Below, in pieces: positions 13,766 through 17,193 of a stretch of DNA of 17,193 nt (within the stretch, counting starts at the first letter, position 1; every line of letters begins with the position of its first letter). The notes under the pieces are model-generated. The model saw nothing but the letters and a program-made list of their open reading frames with translations, did no database searches and was not told where the DNA came from. Location: the NCBI GenBank assembly GCA_023487865.1, contig JAMDBG010000131.1, positions 1 through 17,193 on the forward strand, given 5' to 3'. Source of the stretch: Deltaproteobacteria bacterium (GTDB lineage Bacteria; Desulfobacterota; Syntrophia; Syntrophales; UBA5619). The position numbers and the translations under genes are program-made.

Positions 13766-14536
13766 TTATCGGCCTCCTTCTTGACCCAGATAAGCCTCAA
13801 TGACCCGGGGATTTTTCACCACCTCCTCGGGTGTCCCTTCGGCCAGGAGAGTCCCGAAATTCAGGACAATGATCCGATCGACGATCTTCATCAACTGCTG
13901 CAATTTGTGCTCCACGATAATCATCGCCGGGCCTTCGCTGTGCAGACGGCCAAACCGCCCGCCCTTATGGAGTCTCCGGATGGATTTCGCCATCAAATCC
14001 GTCTCGGCGGGACTGAGTCCGCCGAAAGGCTCGTCCAGGAGGAGCAGATCCGGATCCGTTGCCACGGCCCGGGCGACTTCCAGCCGCTTCAGGTCACCCT
14101 GGGACAGGGTGGACGCCTTTTCCAGGGCCATGTCCGAAATGCCGGCGAATTCCAGGGCATCCATGGCCTTGGCCTCGACCACCTTCACCCACTCCCCCCG
14201 TTTCATCGACCGGGGGGAAAGACAGGAGACCATCACATTGGCAATGATGGGCAGCCGGCGAAAGGGCCTCATGTTCTGAAACGTGCAGGCCACACCCAAA
14301 TTGACGATCTCCCAGGTCTTCAGGCCGATGATCTGTTTTCCTTTAAAGTGAACGCTGCCCGAATCCGGCTTCAGTATCCCGGTGAGCAGACGGAGCAACG
14401 TCGTCTTTCCCGCCCCATTGGGCCCGATGAGGCCCAGGACCTCCTTTTGCTCCATGCGGAAGCGGACATTGTCAACCGCCCTGAGTCCGCCAAAGCTTTT
14501 CGTCAGAGATTCCACTTCCAGAAACGGTACGGCCAT
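13766..14536 (-). CDS. livG: Branched-chain amino-acid-type ABC transporter ATPase LivG
   Basis: 256 residues. Walker A GPNGAGKT (38-45), signature LSQGDLKRLE (144-153), Walker B LLLLDE (164-169) and the LivG-type CTFQNMRPFRRLPIIANVMV segment are present. The IIVEHKLQQLMKIVDRIIVLNFG ending is also LivG-like. The loop around 190-203 (HKGGRFGRLHSEGPA) is longer than usual. The ATG at 14536 lies 1 bp after the ligase stop, with GAGGAA inside the ligase's last codons; the longer open frame back to 14719 overlaps the ligase and is not used. Function: one of two ATPases of the importer, with livF directly downstream. Confidence 0.92.
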   Translation of the reverse strand: MAVPFLEVESLTKSFGGLRAVDNVRFRMEQKEVLGLIGPNGAGKTTLLRLLTGILKPDSGSVHFKGKQIIGLKTWEIVNLGVACTFQNMRPFRRLPIIANVMVSCLSPRSMKRGEWVKVVEAKAMDALEFAGISDMALEKASTLSQGDLKRLEVARAVATDPDLLLLDEPFGGLSPAETDLMAKSIRRLHKGGRFGRLHSEGPAMIIVEHKLQQLMKIVDRIIVLNFGTLLAEGTPEEVVKNPRVIEAYLGQEGGR

Positions 14537-14537
14537 A

Positions 14538-16247
14538 TCAGGCTTCCTCACACTCTTCCCTGAGTTCCCGCCGGGAAACCTTGCCCACATCGGTCTTGGG
14601 CAGCTCGCCCCGGAATTCAACGATCTTTGGCACTTTATAGTGGGCCAGCTTCTCTTTGCAGAAACAGATGATCTCCTCTTCCGAGATCCTTCCCCTGGCC
14701 TCGCTCTCCAGGACCACATAGGCCTTGATCAGGCACCCCACCGCCGGATCCGGCACGCCGACGACACCGGCGGCTTTTATCTGGGGGTGCTGATAGAGGA
14801 CCTCCTCCACATGTCTGGCGAAGACCGAATATCCCTTGTACTTGATCAGGTCGCGCTTGCGGTCGAAGAAGTGGAAATACCCCTCTTCGTCCATGCTGAC
14901 CAGGTCCCCGGTCCGCATCCAGGTCTCTCCATCGATCTCCATCATCACCTCTTTGGTGCTGTCCGGTCTTTTCCAATACCCTTGCATGATGTTGGGACCG
15001 GACATGATCAGTTCGCCCACCTCCCCCACCGGCAGGAATTCCGTTCCATCCTTGTCGATGATCGCCGCCTTGATGTTGGGCATGGGGACCCCGAAAGAGC
15101 CCTTCTTCGGACGCCCGAGAGGGCTGCCGTGGCTGGCGGACGTGGTCTCGGTCATTCCATAACCCTCATAGATCTTGGATCCGGTCCGCTTTTCCCAGGC
15201 GTCGATCGTCGATTCATGGAGCGTGTCGGCCCCGCAAACGATCAGTTTGAGCCTTTTCCAGTTGACCCGGTCGGTCTTCTCGTACTCCTTGAGATATTCA
15301 AAGAGGGTGGGCACGCCGTAGAATCCGGAGGCCTGATAGCGCTCCATGGCCGAGAGAATTTCATCGATATCCGGGGTGGTGAAAAGGACGAGCGTCGATC
15401 CCTGGGCGAGTCCGGCGATCATCACCACCACCTGTCCGTAGATATGGAAAAAGGGCAAAAAGGCCATCACCACCTCCTTTCCCTCCTCGATGATGGGCCA
15501 GAAAGACCGGGCTTGGGCCTGCAGGGCGACAAGGTTGCGGTGGGTCAGCATGGCTGCCTTGGGTAGGCCCGTCGTCCCCCCCGTGTAGGGCAGGGCCGCC
15601 AGGTCCTTCCGGGGATCGATGGTCACGGGAGGCGGCTCCGGCGGGTATTTCTTCAACAGCTCCTGAAACAGATAGATCCCCGGCCGGCCGATCGATTCCG
15701 TCATAACGGCCGTCTTCCCTCCGTACGCCTTGGCCCTGGCGCTCTTGCCGAACCATTTTTTCAAGGCGGGAAGATATTCGTCGATGCTGGTCAGGATCAC
15801 GCTTTCCGGATGCACCCCGGCCTTCTCCAGGTTATCAAAGAGGATGTCCTGACAGACGATGGTCCTGGCCTCGCTGTCCGTGATCTGGTGTTTGACTTCG
15901 ATGCTGGTATAGACGGGACTGATGGGTGTGACCTTGGCCCCCAGCCGGAGAGCGGCAAAATAGGCAATCACGTACTGAGGACTGTTCAGGAGATAGATGG
16001 CGACGGCATCTCCTTTCTTTATTCCCAAATCGGCCAGGGCGGTGGCCATGCGGTCGACCGACTCTTTGAGCTCCCGGTAGCTGATCTTTTTCCCGTAAAA
16101 GATAAGGGCAGTTCTGTTTCCATATTTCCCCGCTATCTGGTCGAAGAGTTCCGGCACCGAGAGTTCCGGGATATCGATGTCTGCCGGCACGCCCTCCGAG
16201 TAGTATTTCAACCAGGGTTTGGACAGATACGCTTCCTTCGGATTCAT
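14538..16247 (-). CDS. AMP-forming acyl-CoA ligase within the liv operon
   Basis: 569 residues of the ANL (acyl-CoA synthetase) superfamily. The phosphate-binding loop YTGGTTGLPK (221-230), adenine motif YGMTET (363-368), TGDL with D448, the hinge region DRKRDLIKYKGYSV and catalytic Lys556 (KTDVGKVSRREL) are all present. It should convert a carboxylic acid, ATP and CoA to acyl-CoA, AMP and PPi, on the cytoplasmic side. Length and motif style match medium/long-chain fatty acyl or aryl acid CoA ligases; the exact substrate is unknown. The ATG at 16247 is preferred to an upstream GTG (16253) because AAAGGAT is 6 nt before it. It lies 12 bp after livM and 1 bp before livG, so transport and CoA activation are made from one mRNA. 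Confidence 0.92.
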   Translation of the reverse strand: MNPKEAYLSKPWLKYYSEGVPADIDIPELSVPELFDQIAGKYGNRTALIFYGKKISYRELKESVDRMATALADLGIKKGDAVAIYLLNSPQYVIAYFAALRLGAKVTPISPVYTSIEVKHQITDSEARTIVCQDILFDNLEKAGVHPESVILTSIDEYLPALKKWFGKSARAKAYGGKTAVMTESIGRPGIYLFQELLKKYPPEPPPVTIDPRKDLAALPYTGGTTGLPKAAMLTHRNLVALQAQARSFWPIIEEGKEVVMAFLPFFHIYGQVVVMIAGLAQGSTLVLFTTPDIDEILSAMERYQASGFYGVPTLFEYLKEYEKTDRVNWKRLKLIVCGADTLHESTIDAWEKRTGSKIYEGYGMTETTSASHGSPLGRPKKGSFGVPMPNIKAAIIDKDGTEFLPVGEVGELIMSGPNIMQGYWKRPDSTKEVMMEIDGETWMRTGDLVSMDEEGYFHFFDRKRDLIKYKGYSVFARHVEEVLYQHPQIKAAGVVGVPDPAVGCLIKAYVVLESEARGRISEEEIICFCKEKLAHYKVPKIVEFRGELPKTDVGKVSRRELREECEEA

Positions 16248-16259
16248 AGTCACATCCTT

Positions 16260-17189
16260 TCAATCCAGCACTGCGGTACACACCCGACACGTTGTTCGCG
16301 TCGCGACATTCCTGATTTTGCACCGGGGGCATTGCTTTTCTATCTTGTCCCTCACCCAGGGGACCAGCCCTTCCGGCATATACAAAAGGATGAGGAGGAC
16401 AACAACGGCAAAGATCATCGTCCGATACTCGGGCCAGAAGCGGACGAATTCCAGCAGCGGGAAAAGGACGAATACCGCCGCTATCGGTCCGTAGATCGTC
16501 GCCAGCCCCCCGAAAACCGCCCAGATCACCACGGTGAACGACATGGAAACTTCCAGGGTGGAAGGCCCGGCGATCCGCATGTAGTGGGCGTACATGCCGC
16601 CGGAGAGGCCGGCAAAAAAACCGCTCAGGCAAAAGGCCAGCAACTTGTAACGGGTGGTGTCGATGCCGGAAGCCCTCACCGCCAGCTCATCCTCGCGGAT
16701 GGCGTGAAAAATGATGCCCGTATGGGAGTCGGTAATTTTCCACATGACGGTGCACAGGACGAGCATGGTCACGATGTAAATGTAGTAATTGCCGACAAGC
16801 GAGTTGGAGATGCGCTGCAATCCGGAAATTCCCAGCTCGCCCCCGGTCGGACCGGGCAGGGCGAAGACGATCCCCATCAGGATGATCGGAAAGGCCATGG
16901 TCGTCAGGGCCAGATAGGTGCCTTTGAGCCGGAGGCAGGGGATCCCGATGATAAGACCGGTCAGGACGGCAGCCAGGGCCCCCAGGGGTACGCTCCCCCA
17001 GGGGGGGATCGCGAAATGGATGTTCAGGAGCGCCGAAGTATAGGCCCCCATCCCGAAGAAGAGGGCATGGCCGAAGTTCATCTGGCCGGTGAACCCGGAC
17101 AGGAGGTCCCAGCTCGCGGCCAGGATGGCGAAGATGCTGGTCAGAATGATCACCCGTATCAGATAAGGATTCTGACTGATCAATGGCAT
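16260..17189 (-). CDS. livM: Branched-chain amino-acid-type ABC permease LivM with zinc-ribbon tail
   Basis: At least 309 residues with about 8 membrane helices and LivM hallmarks (LLSGFTGQMNFGHALFFGMGAYTSALL, LRLKGTYLALTTMAF, REDELAVRASGIDTTRYKLLAF, MPEGL). It forms the inner-membrane channel with LivH. After the normal end (LLYMPEGLVPWVRDKIEK) comes a tail with CPRC (287-290), a 10-residue loop and CRVC (301-304), the pattern of a small zinc ribbon; ordinary LivM ends near MPEGL plus a few basic residues. The ATG at 17189 is only 4 bp from the window edge, and many LivM proteins have one more N-terminal helix, so the real start may lie outside. livH and the binding-protein gene are expected further right. 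Confidence 0.88.
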   Translation of the reverse strand: MPLISQNPYLIRVIILTSIFAILAASWDLLSGFTGQMNFGHALFFGMGAYTSALLNIHFAIPPWGSVPLGALAAVLTGLIIGIPCLRLKGTYLALTTMAFPIILMGIVFALPGPTGGELGISGLQRISNSLVGNYYIYIVTMLVLCTVMWKITDSHTGIIFHAIREDELAVRASGIDTTRYKLLAFCLSGFFAGLSGGMYAHYMRIAGPSTLEVSMSFTVVIWAVFGGLATIYGPIAAVFVLFPLLEFVRFWPEYRTMIFAVVVLLILLYMPEGLVPWVRDKIEKQCPRCKIRNVATRTTCRVCTAVLD

Positions 17190-17193
17190 CCCC

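Noticed and set aside
14382..15566. A 394-codon plus-strand frame over livG and the ligase
   Set aside because: Shadow of the GC-rich sense genes; begins inside conserved Walker A coding sequence.
1..17193. CRISPR array, insertion sequence or phage genes
   Set aside because: No regularly spaced repeats, transposase, integrase or structural phage protein was recognised in any frame.

Overview
The window looks like a chromosomal segment of an anaerobic, Gram-negative bacterium, most likely of the former Deltaproteobacteria (Syntrophales/Desulfobacterota type). This is inferred from gene content: an ADP-forming acyl-CoA synthetase with fused alpha and beta parts, a branched-chain amino-acid-type (Liv) ABC transporter with an acyl-CoA ligase inside its operon, outer-membrane and lipoprotein genes, and mostly GC-rich coding sequence. 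No rRNA, phage, insertion sequence, CRISPR array or complete mobile element was seen.

Left part (1-4037). At the edge, a strong sigma70-like promoter fires leftward into a structured transcript of unknown class. Next is a leftward three-gene operon: a secreted SH3-domain protein, an M48 metalloprotease lipoprotein and a CHASE2 class III nucleotide cyclase. The first two genes overlap by 4 bp, and a good promoter lies just upstream. The set suggests a link between the cell envelope and cyclic-nucleotide signalling.

Middle part (4027-7670). Two tRNA genes, Arg(CCT) and Gln(CTG), with a promoter and a terminator, are followed by a more AT-rich stretch read rightward. It holds a receiver-only response regulator (preceded by an FNR-like box and a sigma54-like -24/-12 element), a small doubtful ORF, a universal stress protein and an exported AMIN/TPR protein. 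The stretch ends at a decayed phospholipase A (pldA) remnant on the opposite strand that keeps its catalytic core.

Right-centre (7636-12955). An ElyC/YdcF-like DUF218 membrane protein and a D-isomer 2-hydroxyacid dehydrogenase are read leftward. Reading rightward are an outer-membrane beta-barrel gene with a long structured leader and the ADP-forming acyl-CoA synthetase. The synthetase has its own near-consensus promoter, and its leader can fold in two mutually exclusive ways, as an attenuator would.

Right end (12959-17193). A REP-like inverted repeat, which also works as a terminator, separates the synthetase from a tightly packed leftward operon: livM, acyl-CoA ligase, livG, livF. The simplest reading is uptake of a carboxylic acid or branched-chain/aromatic compound followed by CoA activation, with the neighbouring ADP-forming synthetase able to recover ATP from acyl-CoA. 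LivM carries an unusual C-terminal zinc-ribbon-like tail.
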